IMG/VR virus record: IMGVR_UViG_3300046740_000358
Coordinates: 1-64,000 of that record
Direction: 5' to 3' (one strand)
DNA: 64,000 nucleotides
Source of the DNA: a virus
Below, piece after piece: positions 39,596 through 47,088 of this stretch. Both the position numbers and the translations under genes were made by a program. Every line of letters starts with the position of its first letter. Within the stretch, counting starts at the first letter, position 1. The notes below the pieces were generated by a model that was given only the letters and a program-made list of their open reading frames with translations, was not told the origin of the DNA and did no database searches.

Positions 39596-40183
39596 GCTGG
39601 TCTCCTTGGTTGGCTGGGTCGGGTTGCGGTCCGCGATTCGAAGGGCGGGACCGCCCCGAGCCGCATCAACGATCGCTACGTGGTTGCCTGTGATCCCTCG
39701 CTGGATGCCGTCGTACGCCTGGCCGTTGAACGTGCCAGGCGTCATGTCGAGGTCGAAGTCGTACCCGCACGAAAGCTGTACGGTGCCCTCTTTCTCGACG
39801 ACGTCGATCGCGGTCTGGTCGCGGATCAGCAGCACGGCGGCGGTGGTGTCTCCGGCTGGCCGGACCTCGTGGACGTCGCCAGCGGCCACGCGCTTCCACT
39901 CTTTCGAGTCCACGCCCTTGGTCGGGTGCGTGACGGTGAGGGTGGCGCGCTCGAAGCTGGCCAGCGTGTCCTTCGAGAAGACCTCCGCCCGGGGGCGGAA
40001 GAGGCGGACCACGCGGTCGGGATCGCCGTCCGTCAGCCCGAGCTCGCGTGCGCGGTACGGCTGCACGTTGTCGGCCGTCGAGATCAGAGCAGGCGCAGAG
40101 AGGAATCCCTCGCGCGTGCGCGTCCGCTGGCTGGCGGTGCCGCGGAGATCCCACGTCGACAGGTCGACGACGGTGATTTTCAC
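38834..40183 (-). CDS. prohead protease and scaffold fusion (DUF2213 type)
   Basis: 449 residues. Protease half (residues 1-190): AIDVVEKEGTVQLSCGYDFDLDMTPGTFNGQAYDGIQRGITGNHVAIVDAARGGPALRI, the DUF2213 signature. Scaffold half (from about residue 196): coiled coil with ERADAAEGKLSTAEAAKRATDAALDEAKKKLDGI. A second, strong ribosome-binding site precedes codon 197, described separately. The protease matures the shell and removes scaffold. Its start overlaps the 40180-40506 stop. Confidence 0.85.
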   Translation of the reverse strand: MKITVVDLSTWDLRGTASQRTRTREGFLSAPALISTADNVQPYRARELGLTDGDPDRVVRLFRPRAEVFSKDTLASFERATLTVTHPTKGVDSKEWKRVAAGDVHEVRPAGDTTAAVLLIRDQTAIDVVEKEGTVQLSCGYDFDLDMTPGTFNGQAYDGIQRGITGNHVAIVDAARGGPALRIADRNPTQPTKETSMRITVKDKKIGDITVPGFSFTVAENEVTNVQDAYDRHMTGLQDCYMAHDAMTKSRNMEKERADAAEGKLSTAEAAKRATDAALDEAKKKLDGIPALVELAAIERTSVVGDAMILVKDFDSKGKTVPAIRLEVLGAIMANDEELKPIVTAGLGAVALDKAPAEVVTATFSTTAAIAKRLRGTGDASANDADVRARDAALAGGGSAGAGETSTSAPQKAGKPPRFTGMDAVTEANRLHRLGKVAEAEAVLEEARQ

Positions 40184-40506
40184 GCGGCCCCCTTCGGGAC
40201 TTCGTTCACGGCGTCTTCGGCGGACCTCTGGATCGCGTCGGCGCGCGGAGAGTTCACGATCGCAGCGCGAATGCCCGTCAGCGCCCGGAGGGCACCGCCC
40301 GCATCCACCGCTTCGTTGGCCGCCTGTCGGATTTCATCCAATCTCGGGTACGAATGAGCAAAGGAGGACGCCGCCAGACGCCGAGCGCCCGCAATGATCC
40401 CGTCGTACTGCTCGACCTCTATGCCGATCACCTCAAGGAGGCGGCCAGTGCACGGATCGGCAAGCCACTTCTCCCACTGCGCGGGCGTGATCTTGAACTT
40501 GGTCAC
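40180..40506 (-). CDS. hypothetical head-region protein, 108 aa
   Basis: GTG 40506 overlaps the minor-head stop (GTGA); the frame is open to 40641 but there overlaps that gene. Helical (KFKITPAQWEKWLADPCTGRLLEVIGIEVEQYDG, IRQAANEAVDAGGALRALTGIRAAIVN). Lies between the F-like gene and the protease/scaffold, so it is probably a minor head or assembly factor. No family recognised. Confidence 0.6.
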   Translation of the reverse strand: MTKFKITPAQWEKWLADPCTGRLLEVIGIEVEQYDGIIAGARRLAASSFAHSYPRLDEIRQAANEAVDAGGALRALTGIRAAIVNSPRADAIQRSAEDAVNEVPKGAA

Positions 40507-41408
40507 GCGGCCTCGCCCTCGCCGAACTCGTCCGGCAGATCGCCGAGGTTGATGATCGGGCGCGCGCCGCAGCGGCAGTTGATGTCCTCGCCCGGGTGGA
40601 CGTGATCGCCATCGACCAAGGGGCGCGCATCCCACCGGCACCGCTGGCCCTCCATGTCGAGGTGGGACTTGCGCTCGCGCTGGTCCAGCACGCCGGCCCA
40701 GGTGTACTCCTCGATCCCCAGCGACGTCTGGCGGACCTCATTGAAGGCCGCGTTCATCTTCGAGGTCTGGTCACGGGCGATCAGGCGAGCCCGGCGCTCG
40801 GTGATGTGGCCGATCTCGACGAGATCCTTCGCGAGGTCTTCCCAGCGCTGGCCGTCCACCCAGGCCCGCGTGACGGCGTTTCGCACCCGGCCGAGGTAGC
40901 GCTCCGGGATCGTGGTGATCAGGTCGGCGGCCGCCTGGGCGGCGTCGCGCATGGCGGGAACGATGGCATGGCCGATCGCGCTCGAGGGCTTCAGCAACTG
41001 CGAGACGTCCACGCGCACCGACTCGAAGATCGCCTTGGTCAGGCGCTCGTCGACGTTCGCCAAGTTCTTCTGGACCGCCAGCGCCGCGAGGTATTCGGCC
41101 TGCGCGCGGGTGTTGCCGATCTGGGCCGCCAGCGCGTCGAGGCGGCGTGTCCCGTGTCCCGGGAGGCTCGACCGCGGGCGCGGCGCCGCATCCCATGCGT
41201 GGGAGGGCTCCGCGAACATGGCCCGCAGATCGGCGATCGCGGCGGCGCCGGCGACCGTCATCCGCTTGACCAGTTGCAGGAGTTCCCAGCGCAGCCAGAT
41301 CTCGCTGGCCATGCTCCTTGAGATCGCCCGCAACCGCCGCTCGCGGTTTCGCAGCCGCGCCACGTGCGGGTGCGGCAAAACGAAGTGTCGGATCAGGGCG
41401 TGAGGCAC
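40503..41408 (-). CDS. minor head protein of Mu gpF type
   Basis: 301 residues. Helical N-terminus (RLRNRERRLRAISRSMASEIWLRWELL), then AWVDGQRWEDLAKDLVEIGHITERRARLIARDQTSKMNAAFNEVRQTSLGIEEYTWAGVLDQRERKSHLDMEGQRC and VHPGEDINCRCGARPII. The RDQ...R...H...HP..NCRC order is the F-like head morphogenesis signature. It is the upstream end of the minus-strand head operon. Confidence 0.9.
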   Translation of the reverse strand: MPHALIRHFVLPHPHVARLRNRERRLRAISRSMASEIWLRWELLQLVKRMTVAGAAAIADLRAMFAEPSHAWDAAPRPRSSLPGHGTRRLDALAAQIGNTRAQAEYLAALAVQKNLANVDERLTKAIFESVRVDVSQLLKPSSAIGHAIVPAMRDAAQAAADLITTIPERYLGRVRNAVTRAWVDGQRWEDLAKDLVEIGHITERRARLIARDQTSKMNAAFNEVRQTSLGIEEYTWAGVLDQRERKSHLDMEGQRCRWDARPLVDGDHVHPGEDINCRCGARPIINLGDLPDEFGEGEAA

Positions 41409-41463
41409 GGCTCGCGCAATGATAGAGGCACCGTCCGAGGCGCCTCAATGCACGGGACGTGCC

Positions 41464-41652
41464 TTATGTACGTACAACGGGAGGCAAGGCGAACGCTTTC
41501 AGGGCGGATTCGATCGCGTCTGTCAGCGTCATCTCCCGCGCGCGCGCTGCCTTTTCGGCCGCTTTTCTGACGTCGACAGGGATCCAGACGTTCACGCGGA
41601 CGTAGTTGCCGCCCTTGCTCCGATCGATGGTTTGCCGAGACCGTCGCGCCAC
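41464..41652 (-). CDS. ribbon-helix-helix protein between portal and minor head genes
   Basis: About 62 residues if GTG 41652 is used (MARRSRQTIDRSKGG); the frame also starts at a TTG at 41688, which would give 74. YVRVNVWIPVDVRKAAEKAARAREMTLTDAIESALKAF is a typical RHH segment. It lies between the divergent portal gene and the head operon, so it is well placed to balance both. Confidence 0.6.
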   Translation of the reverse strand: MARRSRQTIDRSKGGNYVRVNVWIPVDVRKAAEKAARAREMTLTDAIESALKAFALPPVVRT

Positions 41653-41699
41653 TCCAAGGATCCGACACCGTTTTCGCCCCGTCGTCAAGGCGGGTTACC

Positions 41700-43331
41700 A
41701 TGACGTCCATGGCCACATTCTGGGATCGGGTGTTCCGCCGCCAACCTACAGCCGACGCGAGCTCCCTGGCTCCCCGGGCCCCCAGTGACGCGATGCTGGC
41801 CGCCATCGGGCGCGACAGCGCAGTGGCAGCGACGGCGCCGAGCCGCCCTGGCGTGTGGGACGGGATCCAGAACTGGGCCGCCGGCATCGGTGCCGGTCCC
41901 GACAAGCGCCTCGGGAATGCGTTCAACCCGATCGCGTTCCTGACCAGGCAGGAGTGCGAGGCGTACTACAACGGCGACTGGGTGATGGCCGCCGCGGTGG
42001 ACAAGCCCGTGGAGGACATGACCAGGAACTGGCCGACCCTCGTGTGGCCGGGCAAGGACAAGGACGAAGCGGCAACCAGCGCGCTCGCGGACGTAGAGGA
42101 CGAACTGCAGATCCGCGAGCACGTCGTCGAGGCCATGACCTGGGGGCGACAGTTTGGCGGCGCCGCCCTGATCCTCATCATCTCGGGTGAGGATGACTGG
42201 TCGCTCCCGATCGGGTACAAGCGCGGCGCCATCGTCGCCCCCGGGACGCAGCCCAACTATGACGCGATCGGCGTTGGGGATCTCGACCTCGTCTACCCGG
42301 TAGACCGCCACCGCCTTGCCCCCACCGGCATGGCCGACAACGCGCGCCGCGATCCCAGGACGGGCAAGTCCAACCAGAACTTCGGGCAGCCGCTGGCCTA
42401 CAGCTTCACGGACGAGGCGGGCATCAGCGAGTACAACGTCCACTGGTCGCGGGTGATCCGCTTCCACGGCAAGCGCCTGTCCCGATACGACTGGTGGCGG
42501 AACGGCCGCTGGCACGCGAGCGTGTTCCAGAAGATTCAGACCGACGTGATGGACTATGCCGCCTCCCGCGCTTCGACGGCGACGCTGGGCCTCGAGCAGG
42601 CGGTGGACATCCTGAACATCCCGGGGCTCGCCGAGAAACTGTCGACGCCCCTGGGCCGCACGCAGGTGATGGACCGCATCGCCTTCGGCGCGAACCTCAA
42701 GGGGCTCAACCGCGTCTGGCTGCTGGACGGCGGCAACAAGACCGTCAACCGTGACCCCGAGATGTACTCCCAGAAAAAGGTCGACTACAGCGGGTCGGCA
42801 GCGGCGTTGGAAAGTTGGATGTACATCATCAGCGGCGCGACGGGCGTGCCGGTCACGCGGCTATTCGGGCGCTCCCCGGGCGGGCTGAACAGCACCGGGG
42901 ACAGCGACATGAAAAACTACCGCGAGCAATGCGCGAACGGGCAACAGACCGACATGCGCCCCGCGCTGCTGCGCCTGTACGAGGTGGTGATTCGCAGCGC
43001 CATCGGCTACATGCCCGACGACCTCAAGATCGTGTTCCCCCCGATCGACGATCCCAGCCGCTCGGAGGCGGCCGAGATCTTGGCGAAGGAAGCGACGGCC
43101 TACAAAGCCTTCGTCGACATGGGGATGCCCCTCGGGATCGTCATGCGGGAGTTGAAGTCGAAGGGAACCTCGTTCACGACCCTCGAGGACGCCGACGTCT
43201 CGGCCGCAGCGGACCTCGACAAGCAGGACGCGGAGCTCGCCAAGGCGGGCGCGAAGGCGCAGGCGGCGGCGTTCAAGAAGGGCGAGGTACCGGGGGCGCC
43301 CGGCAAGACGAGGCCGGCGCCGGCGGAGTAG
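41700..43331 (+). CDS. portal protein (DUF1073 family)
   Basis: 543 residues. FNPIAFLTRQECEAYYNGDWVMAAAVDKPVEDMTRNWPTL, then MTWGRQFGGAALILIISGEDDWSLPIGYKRG and SEYNVHWSRVIRFHGKRLS match the DUF1073 portal family. YTSATGVPVTRLFGRSPGGLNSTGDSDMKNYREQ is the stem/crown sequence. The portal is the 12-fold ring in the head vertex that admits DNA. It is alone on the plus strand against the minus-strand head operon; AAGGCGGG precedes ATG 41700, and ATG 41709 is an alternative. Confidence 0.88.
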   Translation: MTSMATFWDRVFRRQPTADASSLAPRAPSDAMLAAIGRDSAVAATAPSRPGVWDGIQNWAAGIGAGPDKRLGNAFNPIAFLTRQECEAYYNGDWVMAAAVDKPVEDMTRNWPTLVWPGKDKDEAATSALADVEDELQIREHVVEAMTWGRQFGGAALILIISGEDDWSLPIGYKRGAIVAPGTQPNYDAIGVGDLDLVYPVDRHRLAPTGMADNARRDPRTGKSNQNFGQPLAYSFTDEAGISEYNVHWSRVIRFHGKRLSRYDWWRNGRWHASVFQKIQTDVMDYAASRASTATLGLEQAVDILNIPGLAEKLSTPLGRTQVMDRIAFGANLKGLNRVWLLDGGNKTVNRDPEMYSQKKVDYSGSAAALESWMYIISGATGVPVTRLFGRSPGGLNSTGDSDMKNYREQCANGQQTDMRPALLRLYEVVIRSAIGYMPDDLKIVFPPIDDPSRSEAAEILAKEATAYKAFVDMGMPLGIVMRELKSKGTSFTTLEDADVSAAADLDKQDAELAKAGAKAQAAAFKKGEVPGAPGKTRPAPAE

Positions 43332-43333
43332 GG

Positions 43334-44773
43334 TCACCCGGCGTTCGGTCCGAAGGCGTCGAAGATGGACGAGGGCCCCTTCGCGATGTTCCAGCCGTTC
43401 GACATGGCATCCACCTGGTCGTCGTGGGCGTCGCCAACGCCCGTGAACTTCGAGCACTCGTCCAAGAACTTCCCCAGCCATTTCGGGGCGTCCTTCAGTT
43501 CGAAGGCGGGCACCAGCAGCCGACCGATGTTCCAAGCTGCGGCGGCCGGCTGGGCGCGGGTGAACTTGTCGCCGATAGGGACCACCTCGACGATCCGCTC
43601 GACGCCAAGTTCTCGGAGCATCTGCGGGATCGCCAGGAACGCCCCCACGCACTCTACCCCGATGGGGGTCTGCCCCCACTCCTCCTGGATGGCCAGCAGG
43701 TCACGCACGAACGCTGGGATCGTCTTCTGCTCGCGGTAGACGTAGCGAACGTAACCGATGATGTAGCGGCGGCCGTCGTCTTCGACGACATCCCGGATCG
43801 ACATGACCACCACCGCGCTGTAGTCGGCCGATGTCCTTTGGCTGGCAGCGGGGTCGGACATCAGGATGAGACGACACCCCTCGAAAGACGTTGTCGCAGG
43901 ATCGTAGTAGTGCGCCTCTCCGAATACGGATCCGCCGCGTGGGCGGGGGGCGCCCTGGTAAAGGGAGGCGAACGCGAACTCTCCGAGATCTTCCTCTCGT
44001 TCCTCGAGCTTCTTGAGCGGGTAGAGTTCGGGCCACAGCGCTTCGCCGGGCTGACGGTTGAGTGGATCGTCCTTCTCGGCGATGGCCGACAAGTTGATCA
44101 CCTTCCAGCCCTCGCGCTTGGAAAGGCGCCCGATCAGGTCGTCTTCATGCCAGCGGGTGTGGATGACGAACACCGACGCGCCCTCGAGCCGGGTCAGCGC
44201 CACCGTCTTGAACCAGTCGTCTACTTTCTCACGGAATACCTCGCTGTAGGCGTCAACCGGGCCCTTGAATGGGTCGTCGACGACCAGCATGCCCTTTATG
44301 CGCTGGCCCGTGAGGCCCGATCCGATGCCGCCGGCAAGCAGGCCACCTCCCTGCGTGGTGCGCCACTCGCTCTTGTTGTCGGTTGACTTCGAGATCTTGA
44401 TCCCAGCGCGCCCGGCGAGCTCGCGCGCCAGCACGCTTTTCGAATGCGCCTGCTGGGAGTTGTAGGAGAAGTAACCGTTCGGGTCGGACGGGTGCCGGGA
44501 CAACCACCAAGCGATCGCGTTCACGAACAGCGTGGTCTTGGCGTGTCCCGGGGGAAGCGAGATCAGGACGCGGACGGGCTCGAGTTGCGCGCGCTCAAGT
44601 TCCGCGATGATGGGGTAGAGGTGCCGCGGCGCCGGGTGGTGCGGGGACATCCGCGCGATGAAGTCGCGAAGCGACTCCCCGCCGCTCATCCCCTCCAAGC
44701 ATGTCAGAAGTTCGTTCTGCTCAGACTCAGAGAGGGTCGCCCACTCCTCAGGTGTCAGATCCGGAATGTCCAT
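43334..44773 (-). CDS. terL: terminase large subunit
   Basis: 479 residues. Walker A VLISLPPGHAKTTLFVNA near residue 80, Walker B GMLVVDDPFKG near residue 160, then the RNase-H-type nuclease with LILMSDPAAS near residue 300 and a DDQVDA motif at about 450. The pattern fits phage terminases of the T4-like ATPase-nuclease type. It cuts and pumps DNA into the head. The portal gene ends 2 bases away on the opposite strand, so it is convergent to it. Confidence 0.95.
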   Translation of the reverse strand: MDIPDLTPEEWATLSESEQNELLTCLEGMSGGESLRDFIARMSPHHPAPRHLYPIIAELERAQLEPVRVLISLPPGHAKTTLFVNAIAWWLSRHPSDPNGYFSYNSQQAHSKSVLARELAGRAGIKISKSTDNKSEWRTTQGGGLLAGGIGSGLTGQRIKGMLVVDDPFKGPVDAYSEVFREKVDDWFKTVALTRLEGASVFVIHTRWHEDDLIGRLSKREGWKVINLSAIAEKDDPLNRQPGEALWPELYPLKKLEEREEDLGEFAFASLYQGAPRPRGGSVFGEAHYYDPATTSFEGCRLILMSDPAASQRTSADYSAVVVMSIRDVVEDDGRRYIIGYVRYVYREQKTIPAFVRDLLAIQEEWGQTPIGVECVGAFLAIPQMLRELGVERIVEVVPIGDKFTRAQPAAAAWNIGRLLVPAFELKDAPKWLGKFLDECSKFTGVGDAHDDQVDAMSNGWNIAKGPSSIFDAFGPNAG

Positions 44774-45212
44774 CCGGCTTCTTTGTTCGAGCCTTGGCCC
44801 GTGCGATCAGTTCTGCCGCGCGGTCGCGCTTCTCCGCGGAACTCATCATCTGCACTTGGGCGATGGACAGGGGCGCTCCGTCCGGGCCAGCGACTTCGAT
44901 CTTGCGAGGACCCGTGACGTCCATCGTCTCGAAGACCATCTCGATCGACGGCTCGCGGCCGAGGAGAGCGTTCTTGTACAGCGACGCCATCACGTTCTCG
45001 ACACGGGGGACCTTGCGCGATCCGCTCTTGTCGGTGATGTCCTGAGCATCTGCAGCGAAGTAGTCCTGGACCTTTTGGCGCCAGTTCACGCCGGTCTTTC
45101 CGAGTGGGTTGAGCACCTGGCCTGGCTTGATGGGCCGTAGATTGGCGATCCGCCGCTCACGGGCCTCCGGCGTCTCCGTCCTCTTGCGCCGCGTCTTGGG
45201 TTGCCGTGCCAT
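44748..45212 (-). CDS. probable terminase small subunit
   Basis: 154 residues from ATG 45212 with GGGAGGAG nine bases upstream; the frame continues to 45644 but overlaps plus-strand genes. Basic helical start (MARQPKTRRKRTETPEARERR) and IKPGQVLNPLGKTGVNWRQKVQDYFA pattern, then VMASLYKNALLGREPSIEMVFETMDV. This layout is that of small terminase subunits that recognise packaging sites. It overlaps terL by 26 bases. Family call is moderate. Confidence 0.65.
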   Translation of the reverse strand: MARQPKTRRKRTETPEARERRIANLRPIKPGQVLNPLGKTGVNWRQKVQDYFAADAQDITDKSGSRKVPRVENVMASLYKNALLGREPSIEMVFETMDVTGPRKIEVAGPDGAPLSIAQVQMMSSAEKRDRAAELIARAKARTKKPDGHSGSDT

Positions 45213-45302
45213 CGTTTCGGTGTCTCCTCCCGCCCATGATACCCTGAGACCTTGACACCCCGTCAATCTGACCGGGGGAACCTCACGTGAAGGAGCGCAA
45301 CC
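45213..45302. promoter_or_regulatory. divergent promoter region between terminase and the plus-strand operon
   Basis: A perfect TTGACA (45252-45257, plus strand) overlaps an inverted pair TTGAC...GTCAA. On the minus strand TTGACG (revcomp at 45261-45266) is followed 19 bases later by TATCAT (revcomp at 45236-45241), a fair sigma70-like promoter for terS-terL despite the long spacer. No convincing -10 follows the plus-strand TTGACA. The two genes start 90 bases apart. Confidence 0.5.
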
Positions 45303-45413
45303 ATGGCGACGAAGAAGGCGAAGAAGACCGGGGCGAAGGGCAAGAACGGAAAGACGGGCGGCGGCAAGGGCGGCAAGCGTGCCGCGGGTGGTGGCGGCAA
45401 GGGCGGGGGCTAG
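45303..45413 (+). CDS. 36-residue Lys/Gly-rich peptide
   Basis: ATG 45303 to TAG 45413 with an AAGGAG seven bases upstream, a strong signal. Sequence MATKKAKKTGAKGKNGKTGG and a tail of KGGKRAAGGGGKGGG: very basic and flexible, like histone-H1 or silaffin-type tails. Binding to nucleic acid is the obvious guess. First gene of the plus-strand operon. Confidence 0.6.
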   Translation: MATKKAKKTGAKGKNGKTGGGKGGKRAAGGGGKGGG

Positions 45414-45425
45414 ATAACCCTGGAG

Positions 45426-45453
45426 CCTCCCTCCTTTTGATTCAGGAGGGGGG
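45426..45453 (+). repeat. hairpin between the two Lys/Gly-rich genes
   Basis: CCTCCCTCCT (45426-45435) pairs with AGGAGGGGGG (45444-45453), 10 base pairs with one G-T, and an 8-base loop. No T-tract follows, so not a textbook terminator. It could hold or free the AGGAGG stretch, though that lies 19 bases before the next start. Confidence 0.45.
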
Positions 45454-45468
45454 CACCCGAGGCACGCC

Positions 45469-45657
45469 ATGCCAACGAAATCCGGGATGCCCACGGCTGC
45501 TGAAAATAGGGCCGGGAACGAGTTCTTCAGAAAGAACGCGCTGAACAACGCCAAAATGCGCGCGCGGTACGCGGCCCGGAAGGCAGCAGCCGGAAAAGGC
45601 CGGGGCGCCAAGGGCGCGAAGCGCTCTGGCAAGTCCGCAGGCAAGGGTGGGGGCTGA
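45469..45657 (+). CDS. 62-residue Lys/Arg/Gly-rich protein
   Basis: ATG 45469. A short N-terminal helix (SGMPTAAENRAGNEFFRKNA) then a basic Ala/Gly/Lys tail (RKAAAGKGRGAKGAKRSG), ending SAGKGGG like the 36-residue peptide. It is probably a paired or duplicated nucleic-acid-binding peptide. Its stop directly precedes the PP-loop gene start. Confidence 0.6.
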   Translation: MPTKSGMPTAAENRAGNEFFRKNALNNAKMRARYAARKAAAGKGRGAKGAKRSGKSAGKGGG

Positions 45658-46332
45658 GTGAGTCAGCTTTCAGAATCGCTCGCGGTCCTCACGAGGGGCC
45701 GCGAGCTTTCTGATTCTGTCCTGGTCGCCTACTCGGGTGGCAAGGACTCGATGGTCGTGCTCGACATGTGCGTGAACACCTTCAAGCGCGTCGAGGCGTT
45801 CATGATGGAGTTCGTTCCCGGGATGCCCATGAATGACGAGCGCTGCGCCTACGCCAAGTCGCGCTGGGGCGTCACCGTCCGCCGCGGCTACCCGGATCCC
45901 TCGGGCGTCGCCGCCCTCGAGGAGGGCATCTTCTGCGACTACCCAAAGAAGAAAGGGAAGCCGCTCCACTACCGTCAGGTCCACGAGCTCGCCCGGCGTG
46001 ACAGCGGCGTCACCCTGGTAGCCACCGGCCACAAGCGCAGCGATTCCATGGGCAGACGGGCCGAGTTGCTTCGCGTCGAGAAAGACCCCCTGCGCCTGAC
46101 CCCCCTCGCCGCCTGGAACAAGGCCGACGTGCTGGGCTACCTGAAGGCCAAGAACATCCCCCTCCCCCGTGACGAGGGGCGCAACAGCAACGCGATCGGC
46201 CTGGGGGACAAGTTCCTCCTGTGGGCCTACGACCACAGCCGGCCCGACTTCGACCGGATCGCCTCCGTCTTCCTGTACGCCCCCGCATTGATCTGGCGCC
46301 GGACGTTCTACCCCGAGACTGCTGAGGACTGA
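45658..46332 (+). CDS. PAPS-reductase-like PP-loop ATP pyrophosphatase
   Basis: 224 residues, GTG start at 45658 right after the previous stop. VLVAYSGGKDSMVVLDM is the PP-loop. Then come RVEAFMMEFVPGMPMNDERCAYAK, VTLVATGHKRSDSMGRRAELL and AWNKADVLGYLKAKNIPLP, the PAPS reductase/DndC-type pattern. Such enzymes activate a substrate with ATP, and a partner supplies sulfur or a base. No DndA, DndD or DndE is present here, so DNA phosphorothioation is not supported; many phages carry a stand-alone copy beside a ParB-like gene and terminase, as here. A hairpin covers its first codons. Confidence 0.85.
   Translation: MSQLSESLAVLTRGRELSDSVLVAYSGGKDSMVVLDMCVNTFKRVEAFMMEFVPGMPMNDERCAYAKSRWGVTVRRGYPDPSGVAALEEGIFCDYPKKKGKPLHYRQVHELARRDSGVTLVATGHKRSDSMGRRAELLRVEKDPLRLTPLAAWNKADVLGYLKAKNIPLPRDEGRNSNAIGLGDKFLLWAYDHSRPDFDRIASVFLYAPALIWRRTFYPETAED
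45671..45718 (+). promoter_or_regulatory. two-part hairpin over the first codons of the PP-loop gene
   Basis: CAGAATC (45671-45677) pairs with GATTCTG (45712-45718), and GCTCGCGG (45678-45685) pairs with CCGCGAGC (45699-45706). One 5-base bulge lies on the right arm. It starts 11 bases after the GTG and could hold down translation or serve as a protein-binding site. Confidence 0.5.
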
Positions 46333-46337
46333 CCACC

Positions 46338-46892
46338 ATGGCCAAGGCACCGCGCGAGCCGACGACGTCGAAGGCGCCCAAACCTCCCAAGGCGGCGGAG
46401 CCCGTCCCCCACCTCACGAACGAGACCTTCAAGATGGAGGTCGTCCCTCGGACGAAGATCAAGCCAGCTCCGTACAACCCGCGGTCCATCACCAGCGAGG
46501 CCAAGCGCAAGTTGGGGGCTGTGATCGACTCCCTCGGGATGCTGATGCCCTTGGTCTGGAACAAGCGCTCCGGCAACCTGGTCAGCGGGCACCAGCGGCT
46601 CAACAAGCTCGGACAAGACCATGGGGTACCCGTCGAAACAGAAGGACTACACGTTGACGGTGGCGGTGGTCGACCTGGACGACGCCCACGAGCGGGCCGC
46701 CAACGCCGCGATCAACAACGCGGCCGCGCAGGGCGACTTCGACATGGAGGCGCTCGAGAACATGCTCCGCTTCCCCGGGGTCTCCGAGAACATCGAGGCC
46801 ACCGGGTGGGACCAAGCCGACGTGATGCGGCTATTCGGGTCGATGGACACGTCCAGCAGCGACGCGGCCAAGGAAGCGCAGGCGGCTGCTGA
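46338..46892 (+). CDS. ParB-like protein, N-terminal frame (broken by frameshift)
   Basis: The real protein part runs from ATG 46338 to about 46625: FKMEVVPRTKIKPAPYNPRS, ITSEAKRKLGAVIDSLGMLMPLVWNK and GNLVSGHQRLNKLGQDHG. NPRS and the SGHQRL box are classic ParB/sulfiredoxin motifs. Beyond that point the frame has no protein character, while the ParB pattern resumes one base later in the frame of 46621-47088. Removing one G from the GGGG run at 46622-46626 would join them into one 250-residue protein. Confidence 0.75.
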   Translation: MAKAPREPTTSKAPKPPKAAEPVPHLTNETFKMEVVPRTKIKPAPYNPRSITSEAKRKLGAVIDSLGMLMPLVWNKRSGNLVSGHQRLNKLGQDHGVPVETEGLHVDGGGGRPGRRPRAGRQRRDQQRGRAGRLRHGGAREHAPLPRGLREHRGHRVGPSRRDAAIRVDGHVQQRRGQGSAGGC

Positions 46893-47088
46893 CGCTGCCC
46901 GAGCGCACGCCGAGAAGTACGACGCCGAGATGCAGGCCGCCCACCAGAAGAGTTCCGACGACTTCTTCATGGTCGTCATCTTCAAGGACTCGGACGCCCG
47001 GACCGCCTTCGCCACGAAGCACGGCCTCGACGACAACCGCTACCAGTCCGCGGCGGCCTTCGAAGCGCTGATCGCCGGCGACGACTGA
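46621..47088 (+). CDS. ParB-like protein, C-terminal frame
   Basis: YTLTVAVVDLDDAHERAANAAINNAAAQGDFDMEALENMLRF is the part of ParB-like phage proteins that directly follows the GHQRL segment. Then a helical linker (AAKEAQAAADAARAHAEKYDAEM) and a small C-terminal domain (FFMVVIFKDSDARTAFATKHGL). It has an ATG at 46621 with no good ribosome site. It is read here as the second half of one gene. ParB-like phage proteins often bind DNA near packaging sites. Confidence 0.75.
   Translation: MGYPSKQKDYTLTVAVVDLDDAHERAANAAINNAAAQGDFDMEALENMLRFPGVSENIEATGWDQADVMRLFGSMDTSSSDAAKEAQAAADAARAHAEKYDAEMQAAHQKSSDDFFMVVIFKDSDARTAFATKHGLDDNRYQSAAAFEALIAGDD

Noticed and set aside
45658-46332. A DNA phosphorothioation (Dnd) system
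   Set aside because: Only a DndC-like PP-loop protein is present; DndA, DndD and DndE were not found nearby, so the system cannot be claimed.
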